Source: Planctomycetota bacterium (lineage in GTDB: Bacteria > Planctomycetota > Phycisphaerae > Phycisphaerales > SM1A02). Taken from it: DNA of 64,000 nucleotides. Shown piece after piece: positions 17,002 through 25,243 of this stretch; position 1 is the stretch's first letter, and each line of letters opens with the position of its first letter. A program made the position numbers and the translations under genes. The DNA is taken from assembly GCA_021414025.1 (NCBI GenBank), contig JAIOPG010000002.1, forward strand, positions 62,001-126,000, written 5' to 3'. The notes beneath the pieces are model-generated. The model was not told the DNA's origin. It saw only the letters and a program-made list of their open reading frames with translations, and ran no database searches.

Positions 17002-18845
17002 GCGGCCACCTGCAATCGCATCGACGGCGGCATGAACGCGCCCAGCACCACCGCCGCGAGCTTCGGACAGACGCTGTTGCCGGCCATGCGTGTCTGCGCG
17101 GTCTTGGTGAGCGCTTTCCCGTTGAATTGGATCTCGATCAGGTAGTCATCGCGGAAGCCCTGGGCGCTGTAGAGCTCGCGCGGGACGAGCATCCGCATGC
17201 CGATGTCGACGATCCGGAAGACGGATCCGGCAGCCAGGACCAGCCCGAACCGAAGGCGCCCGCGCTCGGTGGCGAGCGGATCTTGCCACTCGTCCTCGGT
17301 TGGTTCGCCGAAGTGGGCCCACAGGAGCTCGAGCACGGCGCGGCGCTTCGGGCCTTCCTCGGCCTCGATGCGGCCGAGCTGCAGTTCGATGAGCCGCTGC
17401 TGGCAGCCCTTGCCCATGATGGTCGAGACCGGATCCTCGAGCGACCGTCCGATGCTGCCTTTCGCCGCGGCCTGCTCCATGTAGGCGGCACCCAGGCCAA
17501 AGCGATCCTTTGTGGTGACCGTGTCCAATGGATCGGAAGGGTTTGCGGCGACTCCGGTGCCGAAATACTTGTCGATGATCGGGGCCACGATCTTCTGGTG
17601 AGCGCCTCCGCTCATGACCGTGGTGAGTGGCTGATCCATCTCGCGGCCAACGCAATCGAAATTGTGCTGCGACATGTAGGCCGCGACCACTTGCGATTTT
17701 CCGCCTCCACCGTCGCTCATGACCGTGGGGTGAGGCTCTTCGATGTCGCATCCGCTGACCGTGGTTCCGAACTGGCGCCCGAGGAACACGCCGACTAGGT
17801 CGCCGCCGTTTCCGCTTGGCACAGTGGTAGGGGCCGGCGCCTCGATGTCCAGTGCCCGCGGCTCCTGGCCAGCGCGCTCGCCATAGCGCGGCTTCAAGAA
17901 CGCCGAAGCCAAGCATTTGTCGTTGGAGCTGGTGACCGTGCGCAGCGGTTCGTCGACCGACCACACATTTGGAGCGCGGCCGGTCGTGGTGCTGTGCGCC
18001 GGCGAAACGATGAACGGCCGCGGGCTCTTGATCACGTAGCGGCAGATTCCTTTGGCGATCCGGGCCAGCGTCTTGGGCTTGAGCTCCTTGCGTCGACCGA
18101 AGATCGACGGAATCGGCAGGCTCCAGTCGATGATCGAAGCCGCCGAGCGGTGGGGCTTGAGCCGGGATCCGTCGAGACCCAGGCCGCAAGCCTCCACCTT
18201 CGCGCGTGGCGCATGCGTCGGCTCCGGCCACGCCGCCGAGTAGTCCTCGCTCATCGCCACCAAGAAGAGTCGCTTGCGTGTCGTTGGAACGCCGTAGTCG
18301 GCGGCGACGAGCTCGCGCCATTCGATGCGAGTAAAACCAAGCGATCGCAGGTTGGCGGTCCAGGCGTGGAAGGTCTCGCCCTTGCGGCTCTTCTGCACCT
18401 TGCCAGCCTTGTCGCCGTAGCGGTGCAGCGGGCACCATTCCCGGAATTCTTCGACATTCTCCAATGCGATCATCCGCGGGACGTGGCCTGTTGAGCGATT
18501 GATCGCCGCCGCCCATCGGAGCACCTCCCACGCGAGGCCGCGGATGTTCTTGTCCTTCGGGCGGCCTCCGGCTGCCTTGGAGTGGTGCTTGCAGTCCGGC
18601 GACGCCCACAGGATCCCGACTCTCCGGCCCGGGAAGTTCGCCAGCGCATCGCCGATGTCCACCTTGCGGATGTCCTCGCACAGGTGCATGGTTCCTGGGT
18701 GATTGGCCTTGTGCAGCGCGATCGCCTCGGCGTCGTGGTTGACGGCGAGGTCGGGATCTCGACCCAGCGCGGCGCGGATGCCCTCGCTGGTGCCGCCGCC
18801 ACCGGCGAAGAGGTCGATGATGAGGTCCTGCGCCTCGCCAATCAT
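16998..18845 (-). CDS. C5-cytosine DNA methyltransferase, large phage type
   Basis: A 615-residue enzyme. Motif I is IIDLFAGGGGTSEGI (residues 9-23), and the catalytic Cys is in ASPDCKHHSKAAGG, the S-P-D-C variant in place of the usual PPCQ. Motif VI is IALENVEEF and motif VIII TTRKRLFLVA. The long middle part holds repeated short units of the form PTTVMSGG / PVSTIMGKG, seen in this phage family. C-terminal motifs include LYSAQGFRDDY and AGNSVCPKLAAVVLG. It overlaps the clamp-like gene by ATGA. It is probably an anti-restriction modifier; no endonuclease is adjacent. Confidence 0.9.
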   Translation of the reverse strand: MIGEAQDLIIDLFAGGGGTSEGIRAALGRDPDLAVNHDAEAIALHKANHPGTMHLCEDIRKVDIGDALANFPGRRVGILWASPDCKHHSKAAGGRPKDKNIRGLAWEVLRWAAAINRSTGHVPRMIALENVEEFREWCPLHRYGDKAGKVQKSRKGETFHAWTANLRSLGFTRIEWRELVAADYGVPTTRKRLFLVAMSEDYSAAWPEPTHAPRAKVEACGLGLDGSRLKPHRSAASIIDWSLPIPSIFGRRKELKPKTLARIAKGICRYVIKSPRPFIVSPAHSTTTGRAPNVWSVDEPLRTVTSSNDKCLASAFLKPRYGERAGQEPRALDIEAPAPTTVPSGNGGDLVGVFLGRQFGTTVSGCDIEEPHPTVMSDGGGGKSQVVAAYMSQHNFDCVGREMDQPLTTVMSGGAHQKIVAPIIDKYFGTGVAANPSDPLDTVTTKDRFGLGAAYMEQAAAKGSIGRSLEDPVSTIMGKGCQQRLIELQLGRIEAEEGPKRRAVLELLWAHFGEPTEDEWQDPLATERGRLRFGLVLAAGSVFRIVDIGMRMLVPRELYSAQGFRDDYLIEIQFNGKALTKTAQTRMAGNSVCPKLAAVVLGAFMPPSMRLQVAA

Positions 18846-19519
18846 TCGGCGTCCTTTTTGAGCGGCATCACCACGTACTTGATGACGGTTCCATATTTTG
18901 CAGTCCAGGTGAACAACGATGGTCCTTCGCCATCACCGCAGGTGCTGATGCTGCATTCGACATTGGCTCGACCATTCATCACGGTTCCCGCTTCCATGGC
19001 GATTTCACCGATGTCCCCGAGGAACATTGAGCTCAGGTGCCCGATCCCGATCTTCACTTCCTTTGGGATCACGGCCATCCACGGTGGCGGAATCCCCGGC
19101 AGCAAAAAGCTTCCCGTCAAAGATTCGTCACCGCATCCGATGATTGCCCGACCCGGAATTGTCCCGAGCGTGATGGACACTGAGCATCCAATCTCGCTGT
19201 CATCGACCTGGCATGAAAATGAGTCAGAGATCCATTCAGCGGCGTGCTGGTTAATGATCACGTCATCGGTGCAGCGCGGTTTCTCCGTGAGTTGAGCCAC
19301 ACACAGACGACGGCCGTCCGTCCCGATGACGAAACCGCGATGATCAATCATGATGCCACCGGATTGATATTTTGCGTCGCTACGATCAACGATACCGCAG
19401 CAGATCATGCACGCTCTGATCGCGGCCACGAGCGCGCGGCCGTTGTTGAATATGAGCATCCGTTGTGCAGACGGCTCGGGTTCAGACACCGGTTGCAATG
19501 GTGTTCCTTGGTTCTCCAT
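18842..19519 (-). CDS. Short DNA sliding clamp-like protein (DnaN domains 2-3)
   Basis: A 225-residue protein with local resemblance to the bacterial beta clamp: FVIGTDGRRLCVAQL matches the ATDGHRLA box of domain 2, SLTGSFLLPGIPPPWMAVIPK resembles the GRFPDYRRVIP linker when split around residue 150, and the very end (IKYVVMPLKK) matches the clamp C-terminus YVVMPMRL. Normal clamps have about 370 residues in three domains; here domain 1 would be absent. A phage processivity clamp or a decoy for the host polymerase are both possible. Similarity is short, so the call is moderate. Confidence 0.55.
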   Translation of the reverse strand: MENQGTPLQPVSEPEPSAQRMLIFNNGRALVAAIRACMICCGIVDRSDAKYQSGGIMIDHRGFVIGTDGRRLCVAQLTEKPRCTDDVIINQHAAEWISDSFSCQVDDSEIGCSVSITLGTIPGRAIIGCGDESLTGSFLLPGIPPPWMAVIPKEVKIGIGHLSSMFLGDIGEIAMEAGTVMNGRANVECSISTCGDGEGPSLFTWTAKYGTVIKYVVMPLKKDAE

Positions 19520-19522
19520 GGT

Positions 19523-19927
19523 TCAGGCCACTCCGCGTCGGGTGCGAATTCTCCGCCACAGCTCCGAACACTTGCGGGCGAGCGTCCATTGCTGCACCGT
19601 GCCGGCCACGTCGCTTTCGTGGATCGCGCGGGCGGTTTCACCCTGGCCCATGATCACCAGCGGCGTCTTCGTTCCGTGCTCGAACACCCGCTTGCGTTGC
19701 CCGATCGATCCGGCCAGGATGCCCTCGCAGACCCTCAGGACCTCCTGCGGGAACTCCTTCATCCCCGAGATTTTTGAGGGGTCGATGTTCTCGATGACAT
19801 CGACCAGACGGGTCGAGACCACGACCCGGATCGTCCTGGCGGAACGGGGATCGAACTCAAAAAACTGGATTGAATCCATTACCAAGCGCCCCAGACCGCA
19901 AAAGTCCTTGTTACTCGAATTTTCCAT
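19523..19927 (-). CDS. First gene of early operon, unknown
   Basis: A 134-residue protein starting MENSSNKDFCGLG; an ATG 12 bases earlier is possible. The middle (RTIRVVVSTRLVDVIENIDP) looks like alternating strand and helix and the C-terminus is basic (KCSELWRRIRTRRGVA). No family recognised. It is the most upstream prophage gene, next to the presumed attachment site. Confidence 0.6.
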   Translation of the reverse strand: MENSSNKDFCGLGRLVMDSIQFFEFDPRSARTIRVVVSTRLVDVIENIDPSKISGMKEFPQEVLRVCEGILAGSIGQRKRVFEHGTKTPLVIMGQGETARAIHESDVAGTVQQWTLARKCSELWRRIRTRRGVA

Positions 19928-19981
19928 GCCGCCGTCCAATCTGATCGGCCAAGCGGTCGATCGATAGAATCAGGCGTTCAA

Positions 19982-20015
19982 TCGGGTCGGAAGTACAAAT
20001 CCTGTTGCCCCGACT
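19982..20015 (+). other. tRNA 3'-end remnant, probable prophage attachment site
   Basis: The segment gggtcggaagtacaaatcc followed by tgttgccccgacta has the order of a tRNA T-arm, acceptor 3' strand and discriminator, and is closest to tRNA-Pro (expected T-loop TTCAAAT, here TACAAAT). No 5' half of a tRNA lies upstream and the T-stem no longer pairs well, so this is not a working tRNA. Because a strong terminator follows at once, the most economical reading is that the chromosome's tRNA gene was split by the prophage, with the intact copy beyond the left edge. Confidence 0.5.
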
Positions 20016-20020
20016 AAACT

Positions 20021-20056
20021 ACAAACGCCCGCGAGCGAACGCTCACGGGCGTTTGT
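20021..20056. terminator. Strong hairpin terminator
   Basis: Sixteen-base arms (20021-20036 and 20041-20056) with one mismatch close a GAAC loop, flanked by A/T-rich tails on both sides, so it can work in both directions. It sits just after the tRNA remnant and ahead of the converging propeller lipoprotein gene. Confidence 0.85.
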
Positions 20057-20123
20057 GTTTGTTGTTCGGCCGAGAAGGGCAAGATCGCACTCGTCATCGG
20101 AAGTGCGTTTGCTTACTGCTCAC

Positions 20124-21314
20124 CTACCGCCACGAGCCATCCTTTGTGACTCGGACAAACGACTCGCCGTCATGCCGAAAGAGGCCGTGCGTTCCGCTCA
20201 GCCACAGCCGTCCGCTGCTGTCTTCCAGGATGGTGAACGCGAGCGACGTGATGTCGTCCTGCTCCTTCAACTCCGTGAATGCGTTGCCGTCGTATCGGTA
20301 CAAAGGAGATCGCTTGGCGGAGAACCACACATTCCCAGATCGACCTTCGTGAATGCACCAGATCTCCTTGCCTTCGACGACGCCTTGCTGTGTGAAGTTG
20401 GTGAAGTTCTTTCCATCAAACCGACTTATTCCCCCGTGAATCGTCCCGAACCAGATGTTCCCCGACTTGTCTTCGAGAATACTGCCGACGGCGTTGTTCG
20501 GCAGACCGTCGCGCTCGGATATGTTTGCCAAGGCCTTTCCGTCGTAGATGTACGCTCCTCCGTTGGTGCCGAGCCACACCCGCCCTTTGCGGTCCACCGT
20601 GATGCAATGCACGAACTTGCCGCTGGTCACGCCTCGGGTCGGATCGGGCTGGGCTTCCGGAAATGAGAAGGGGGAGAACGTTTTTCCGTCGAATCGGCAG
20701 ACGCCCTCGATGGTGCCGATCCATATCACGCCGCTCGCGTCAACGGCCATGCTCCAGACATCGCGGCTGATCAGGCCGTCCTTTTCGCCATAGCTCGTGA
20801 ATGATTTGCCATCAATCCGGGTGATGCCACCGTCTGTTCCACACCATATATTGCCGGCCTTATCTTCGACGATCTTCTTGATGGTGACACCGCGGCCCAG
20901 ATCATCTTTGATGTCATAGCTGGTCAAAGCGCTTCCGTCGTTGCGGAACAGGTCGCATTCGCCGCCGATCCACAAAGTGCCGCGTGAATCCTGAAACACT
21001 GCTCGAACGACACCGCGAATTTCAGACGTCGGCGCGACGTCGATAACGAGAGAAGTCGGGCGGGGCTGCACGTCTTGCGTGTGAGGAGATCGGGCAGCGT
21101 CTTGAACAGATCGCGTTTGATTGGGCGTTGTCGCAGAACGACTGATCGTGTCGGATCTTTGTGCGGATTCCGGCAGTTTGGTGCACCCGACGGTCAACAA
21201 TGTGACGCCAACAACAGAAGCAACGATTGACCAACGCACGTTGAAGACTCTCACGCTGGAGCATACACGGCGCAGCAGTGGGTTCCCATCAAAACCCGCG
21301 TTTCTGGCTCCCAA
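20124..21314 (-). CDS. Propeller lipoprotein with two-component-regulator-type repeats
   Basis: A 396-residue exported protein. The N-terminus is a signal with a lipobox (VTLLTVGC, Cys near residue 44). The rest is made of seven-bladed-propeller repeats of the Reg_prop type: segments such as IDGKSFTSYGEKDGL followed by VWSMAVDASGVIWIGT recur about every 45 residues. These domains are the sensor part of hybrid histidine kinases; here no kinase is attached, so it may be a periplasmic or outer-membrane ligand-binding protein. The start could be a little downstream because a long N-terminus precedes the signal. Confidence 0.75.
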   Translation of the reverse strand: MGARNAGFDGNPLLRRVCSSVRVFNVRWSIVASVVGVTLLTVGCTKLPESAQRSDTISRSATTPNQTRSVQDAARSPHTQDVQPRPTSLVIDVAPTSEIRGVVRAVFQDSRGTLWIGGECDLFRNDGSALTSYDIKDDLGRGVTIKKIVEDKAGNIWCGTDGGITRIDGKSFTSYGEKDGLISRDVWSMAVDASGVIWIGTIEGVCRFDGKTFSPFSFPEAQPDPTRGVTSGKFVHCITVDRKGRVWLGTNGGAYIYDGKALANISERDGLPNNAVGSILEDKSGNIWFGTIHGGISRFDGKNFTNFTQQGVVEGKEIWCIHEGRSGNVWFSAKRSPLYRYDGNAFTELKEQDDITSLAFTILEDSSGRLWLSGTHGLFRHDGESFVRVTKDGSWR

Positions 21315-21432
21315 AGGCGGATTGCCTCCACAAAAAATTCAAACCGTGTCCTGTCACCCCGACTCAGTGAACGGCCTCGCGTCAGCGGGTCGTTTTGCGG
21401 AACGGGGGGATTCGGGCAATCCGTCGACATGT

Positions 21433-24201
21433 TCACGGGATCGCTTTGGAAAGCGCCGATTGGTGGAGCACTTCGGACCAGTTCAGGACCACGCGGATCT
21501 TGGCGGGCTGCGTCTCCCACGCCGCCGGCTCGACCATGACAAAGCTCCCGTCGGGCAGCGCGTCGTACACGCCCCACAACCCGGTGGTCGCAATGCGGGC
21601 CAGGTCGAAGAGCCGGACCGGCGGCGAAGACCGGAGTCCGTCCGTCGTGTCGATGTCCACGGCGTGCATCACCTCGCGTGGGTCAATGAAAAAAATCCTC
21701 TTCCCGTCGCGTGACCATCGCGGTTCGGATCCTCCCGCGGTTGTGATTTGCAGCCGAGGACCGTTCCCCCCGAACGTGCGCAGGAAAATTTCGGATCGCC
21801 CCGATTCGCCCGACACGAACGCAAGAAGCTTGCCGTCCGGCGAGAGATGGAACGAATGTTCCCCGTCGTGAGCTCCCGGAATCGGCTCCATGGGTTTCGG
21901 CTCGGATTGATTCAATTGAAATTGGAAATTTTTTATGACCGGATCCTTCGTGGTTCCGCGCTGGCTGAGGAGAAGCGTCGAACCGTCCGGGGTCATGCAG
22001 GATGGAAAAATTTCCTCGCTTGAGATGCCGAGGGACGCGGCGGCAGAGCCGCCAACACCGCCCGCCACCGGCTTTTTCACGACTTCGGCCCGCTGGCCGG
22101 GGATGGATTGCATGAAGATCATGGCCGCACTGTCGGGAGTCCACACCGGAGACCAGCTCTCGCCTATTTTATTGACGAGCGTCAACGAACGACGTTCGAG
22201 ATTGCACGACCACAGCTCCACGCGTTGGCGCAGCGTGACGACGGCGACATTTTGTCCATCGGGCGAAACACTTAGTCCGCCGACGATCGAATCCGCATTG
22301 TCCATCAGAGGGGTGGATTTTCCCGCGGCGTCCACGCGCACAAGCCTTCGCCCCGGCCCGCTCCGGCCGCCCGCCACATAAGCCATCGTGCTCCCGTTGC
22401 TGGACGAGGCCGCCCAGACCGCGGCATCGGCCCAGCGCGATGTGCGGACCGCGTCGACGACCTGGACTTCTTCTCCGGTGACCACGCATTGGACGGGGTC
22501 GAATGCAACGGCGATCAGGGTGGATTCGCGGAGAAACACAATGTGGTTGGGCGCGATGAATCGCGCGTCGGTGGCGTTCTTGATGATCTGGCGCTTGGCG
22601 CCATCCTGAAGCGACACCGCCACCACGGAGTAGCTCTGCAGCGTGTCGCCGTCCCACACGCTGGCCAGCACATAAGACGCCCCCGGCACGGCGACCACCC
22701 GGTTGTAGCCGAGCACGGAGGCGGACCCATCGGAAGTGCGCTCGGATGGCCCGGCGGCGGAGAGCAGCGCCGGTTTTCCTCCATCGCTGCTCACGCGCCA
22801 CACGCCGTCGAAGTTTCCGATGACGATGGATCCATCGTCGAGCCAGGCCGTGCTGCCAAGGCTCGATTCACAAATGGCCAGAGGCGGGCCGCCAGCGATC
22901 GGTAATTTCATCAATTGCTTTTGAACGAAGAACCCGAGCCAACGGCCATCGGGAGAAAAGAAGGGAAGGATGGCCTCCTCGGTTCCCGGAAGAGGCGTGG
23001 ACTCTGCGGAGCCGAGAGTGCGAAGGAAGAGCTTTGAGGTGCCTTCGGATTCCGCTTGGAACACGATTTTGTCACCGGCCGGGCTGATGCACAGCGAAGC
23101 CATTCCTTCACCGAAGGCAGCGAGCGTGTACCCGGGGGGCGGTTCGATGTCGAAGCGCACGATTGGCCTGGTGGGCGAGCTGGATTCGCCGCGCGAAAGG
23201 ATCAGCCCAAGTCCGCTTCCGAGCAGCAGCACCGCCGCGGCCAGTGTCCACAGCAGCCAGCGCAATGCGCTTGAGGGTCGCCCCGCGGCCGCGCCCAGGC
23301 CCGCGCCGGAGAGATGCAGGCTCGTTCCGGTGGGATCCGCAATGCTGGCATCAAGGTCAATGCGCGCATCGCCGATGTCGTGGAGCCGCTGCTTGCGATC
23401 CTTCGTCAGACAGCGACGCAAGAGCATCTGCACCAGCGGCGGTGTGCCCGGCGGCAGCAGGGGCCAGCTCGGCTCCCGGTGCAGAATCGCGCCCAGTGAA
23501 TCCGTGACGGTTTCGCCGGCGAACGGGCCGATGCCGGTCAGCATCTCGTAGACCACGCACCCGAAGGAGAAGATGTCGGAGCGCTTGTCGACGGACTTGC
23601 CGCGGGCCTGCTCGGGGCTCATGTATCCGGCGGTGCCAAGGATCACGCCGGGAATGGTCGGGCTGTGCTGTGGTCGGGTTAGCGTGGGCGAGTCCGCGAA
23701 CCCCTGCGCCGAGGTGGACGACACCGGGCCATCCTCGGTCCGCGCCAAACCGAAGTCCAGCACTTTCACCACGCCGTCGGGGGTGATCATCACATTGGCG
23801 GGCTTCAGATCGCGGTGGACGATTCCCTTTTCATGCGCGGCCTCAAGAGCTTCGGCGATCTGCCTGGCGATGGCCAGGGACTCATCGACTGGAATCGCGC
23901 CGCGCTTGAGCTGGTCGGCCAGCGTCTCGCCTTCGATGAACTCCAGGATCAAATATCGATGGCCCCCGATTTCCTCGAGCCCGTAGATGGCGCCGATGCC
24001 CGGATGGTTGAGCGAGGCGAGCACTTTGGCCTCGCGCTGGAAGCGGGCAAGGCGGTCGAGGTCGGAGGACAAATGAGCCGGCAGCGACTTCATCGCCACC
24101 TGGCGGTCAAGGCGCGAGTCCATCGCAAGATAGACCTCGCCCATGCCGCCGCGGCCGAGCTCACGCAGAATCTGGAAGGAGCCGATGGTTTGCGGTGGCA
24201 T
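21433..24201 (-). CDS. Membrane Ser/Thr protein kinase with WD40-like propeller
   Basis: A 922-residue kinase. Residues 1-270 are a PknB-type kinase with all key motifs: GRGGMGEVYLA, VAMKSL, catalytic HRDLKPANV, DFGLA, and SPEQARG. One membrane segment (WLLWTLAAAVLLLGSGLGLI) lies near residues 315-335, and about 580 extracytoplasmic residues form a PD40/TolB-like propeller (ISPAGDKIVFQAE, FFSPDGRWLGFF, LSPDGKLLAFVS). The layout suits a sensor kinase whose propeller detects an envelope ligand. Such kinases are numerous in planctomycetes. A relic of a second copy of its 5' end lies at 25029-25102. Confidence 0.93.
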   Translation of the reverse strand: MPPQTIGSFQILRELGRGGMGEVYLAMDSRLDRQVAMKSLPAHLSSDLDRLARFQREAKVLASLNHPGIGAIYGLEEIGGHRYLILEFIEGETLADQLKRGAIPVDESLAIARQIAEALEAAHEKGIVHRDLKPANVMITPDGVVKVLDFGLARTEDGPVSSTSAQGFADSPTLTRPQHSPTIPGVILGTAGYMSPEQARGKSVDKRSDIFSFGCVVYEMLTGIGPFAGETVTDSLGAILHREPSWPLLPPGTPPLVQMLLRRCLTKDRKQRLHDIGDARIDLDASIADPTGTSLHLSGAGLGAAAGRPSSALRWLLWTLAAAVLLLGSGLGLILSRGESSSPTRPIVRFDIEPPPGYTLAAFGEGMASLCISPAGDKIVFQAESEGTSKLFLRTLGSAESTPLPGTEEAILPFFSPDGRWLGFFVQKQLMKLPIAGGPPLAICESSLGSTAWLDDGSIVIGNFDGVWRVSSDGGKPALLSAAGPSERTSDGSASVLGYNRVVAVPGASYVLASVWDGDTLQSYSVVAVSLQDGAKRQIIKNATDARFIAPNHIVFLRESTLIAVAFDPVQCVVTGEEVQVVDAVRTSRWADAAVWAASSSNGSTMAYVAGGRSGPGRRLVRVDAAGKSTPLMDNADSIVGGLSVSPDGQNVAVVTLRQRVELWSCNLERRSLTLVNKIGESWSPVWTPDSAAMIFMQSIPGQRAEVVKKPVAGGVGGSAAASLGISSEEIFPSCMTPDGSTLLLSQRGTTKDPVIKNFQFQLNQSEPKPMEPIPGAHDGEHSFHLSPDGKLLAFVSGESGRSEIFLRTFGGNGPRLQITTAGGSEPRWSRDGKRIFFIDPREVMHAVDIDTTDGLRSSPPVRLFDLARIATTGLWGVYDALPDGSFVMVEPAAWETQPAKIRVVLNWSEVLHQSALSKAIP

Positions 24202-24260
24202 GTGCCGAGAGTGTACGAGCGGGAGTCTTTCGGATCTTGCAGGTCACCGACTCGGACAAT

Positions 24261-24959
24261 TCACTTGAGGTCGAAGAGCAAGGCTTCGGTTGGCGCCGAG
24301 GCAATCATGGAAAGCGACCCGGCATGCTCGGTGCTCGCCCCGTCTCCGGTTTTCAATTCCACGCCATTGATTGACATCGCCCCCTGGGCAATCTGCAGCC
24401 ATGCGCCGCGGCCGGGCCCAAGTTCATGCGCGACGGATTGCCCGGGCTTGAGCCGAATGCGATGGATGTGCGCGTCCTGGTGAATCGTCGCCGAGCCATC
24501 GCGTCCATCGGGCGAGATGACGAGCACCTTGGGAAAATCCCGTTGTTCGGCCTTCGGATGCCACTCGGTGTAGCCCGGTTCAAGGCCGCGCTCGCGTGGC
24601 TGGATCCAGATCTGCAGGAGACGCATCGGTTGACCCGGCGACGGATTGAATTCGCTATGCGTGACTCCTTTGCCCGCGCTCATGAGCTGGATCTGTCCCG
24701 GCTCGAGCACGCGGCCATTGCCCATGCTGTCCTTGTGCTCGAGAGCTCCCTCGAGGATGTAGCTGAAGATCTCCATGTCGCGGTGGGGATGCGTGCCGAA
24801 GCCCTTGCCCGGCGCGACCCAGTCATCGTTGATCACGCGCAGCGAGCGGAACCCCATGTGCAAAGGATCGTGATAGTCGGCGAATGAGAACGTGTGGCTC
24901 GACTTCAGCCAGCCATGGTCGGCATGTCCGCGATCTTTTGCGAGTCTCACTTGAATCAT
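24261..24959 (-). CDS. Pirin family protein
   Basis: A 232-residue bicupin. The N-terminal cupin carries the metal ligands of pirin and YhhW: His57 and His59 in GTHPHRDMEIFSY, His101 and Glu103 in THSEFN. Bacterial pirins can oxidise flavonoids such as quercetin or bind metabolic enzymes. The C-terminal cupin (LKPGQSVAHELGPGRGAWLQ) lacks metal ligands, as usual. It is flanked by the full kinase gene and a relic of a similar kinase 5' end. Confidence 0.93.
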   Translation of the reverse strand: MIQVRLAKDRGHADHGWLKSSHTFSFADYHDPLHMGFRSLRVINDDWVAPGKGFGTHPHRDMEIFSYILEGALEHKDSMGNGRVLEPGQIQLMSAGKGVTHSEFNPSPGQPMRLLQIWIQPRERGLEPGYTEWHPKAEQRDFPKVLVISPDGRDGSATIHQDAHIHRIRLKPGQSVAHELGPGRGAWLQIAQGAMSINGVELKTGDGASTEHAGSLSMIASAPTEALLFDLK

Positions 24960-25028
24960 GGTTGTTCTGGGTTAACGTGGCACCGAAATCGCGGAAAGCC
25001 AGTTTTGCACGAGCACCAGCGATTCGGT

Positions 25029-25102
25029 CATGCCGCCGCGACCGAGTTCGCGCAGGATCTGGAAGGAGCCGATGGTCTGCGGAGGCATGTGTGGAGAGTG
25101 TA
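25029..25102 (-). pseudogene. Relic of a Ser/Thr kinase gene start
   Basis: These 74 bases match 24142-24215, the first codons and leader of the kinase gene, at about 66 of 74 positions. The encoded start MPPQTIGSFQILRELGRGGM is the same as in the intact kinase; similarity stops immediately after GGM, where the frame continues into unrelated sequence and ends. It is either the remains of a deleted paralogue or a partial duplication that flanks pirin. Confidence 0.8.
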
Positions 25103-25243
25103 ATGCTCGGCCTACACCGCGTGCATGAAAATCGGATGGTCGGCGACTCGTGCGTTCCAAATAACTTCAGAGCCACGCGCCAGATGCAATGCACGGTGTC
25201 CTAAGATGCGACTGCAAGCTGCGTCGAACCAACGTGGGCGCCA

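Larger units (their letters stand above)
1..20015. mobile_element. Lambda-like prophage (left end outside window)
   Basis: About 30 consecutive minus-strand genes, most overlapping their neighbours by 1-14 bases, include the lambda-type head order terminase large subunit, gpW-like protein, portal, prohead protease. They also include an integrase, three DNA methyltransferase-type proteins, a DUF1376 replication protein and a sliding-clamp-like protein. The right edge is placed at a tRNA 3'-end remnant (19982-20015) next to a hairpin terminator. Tail genes and the left attachment site must lie left of base 1. The integrase is 8.6 kb inside the right edge instead of beside it, which is unusual for a temperate phage. 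Boundaries are inferred. Confidence 0.85.

Noticed and set aside
19930-20015. Complete tRNA at the prophage edge
   Set aside because: Only the 3' portion fits; no 5' acceptor strand or anticodon stem can be paired upstream.
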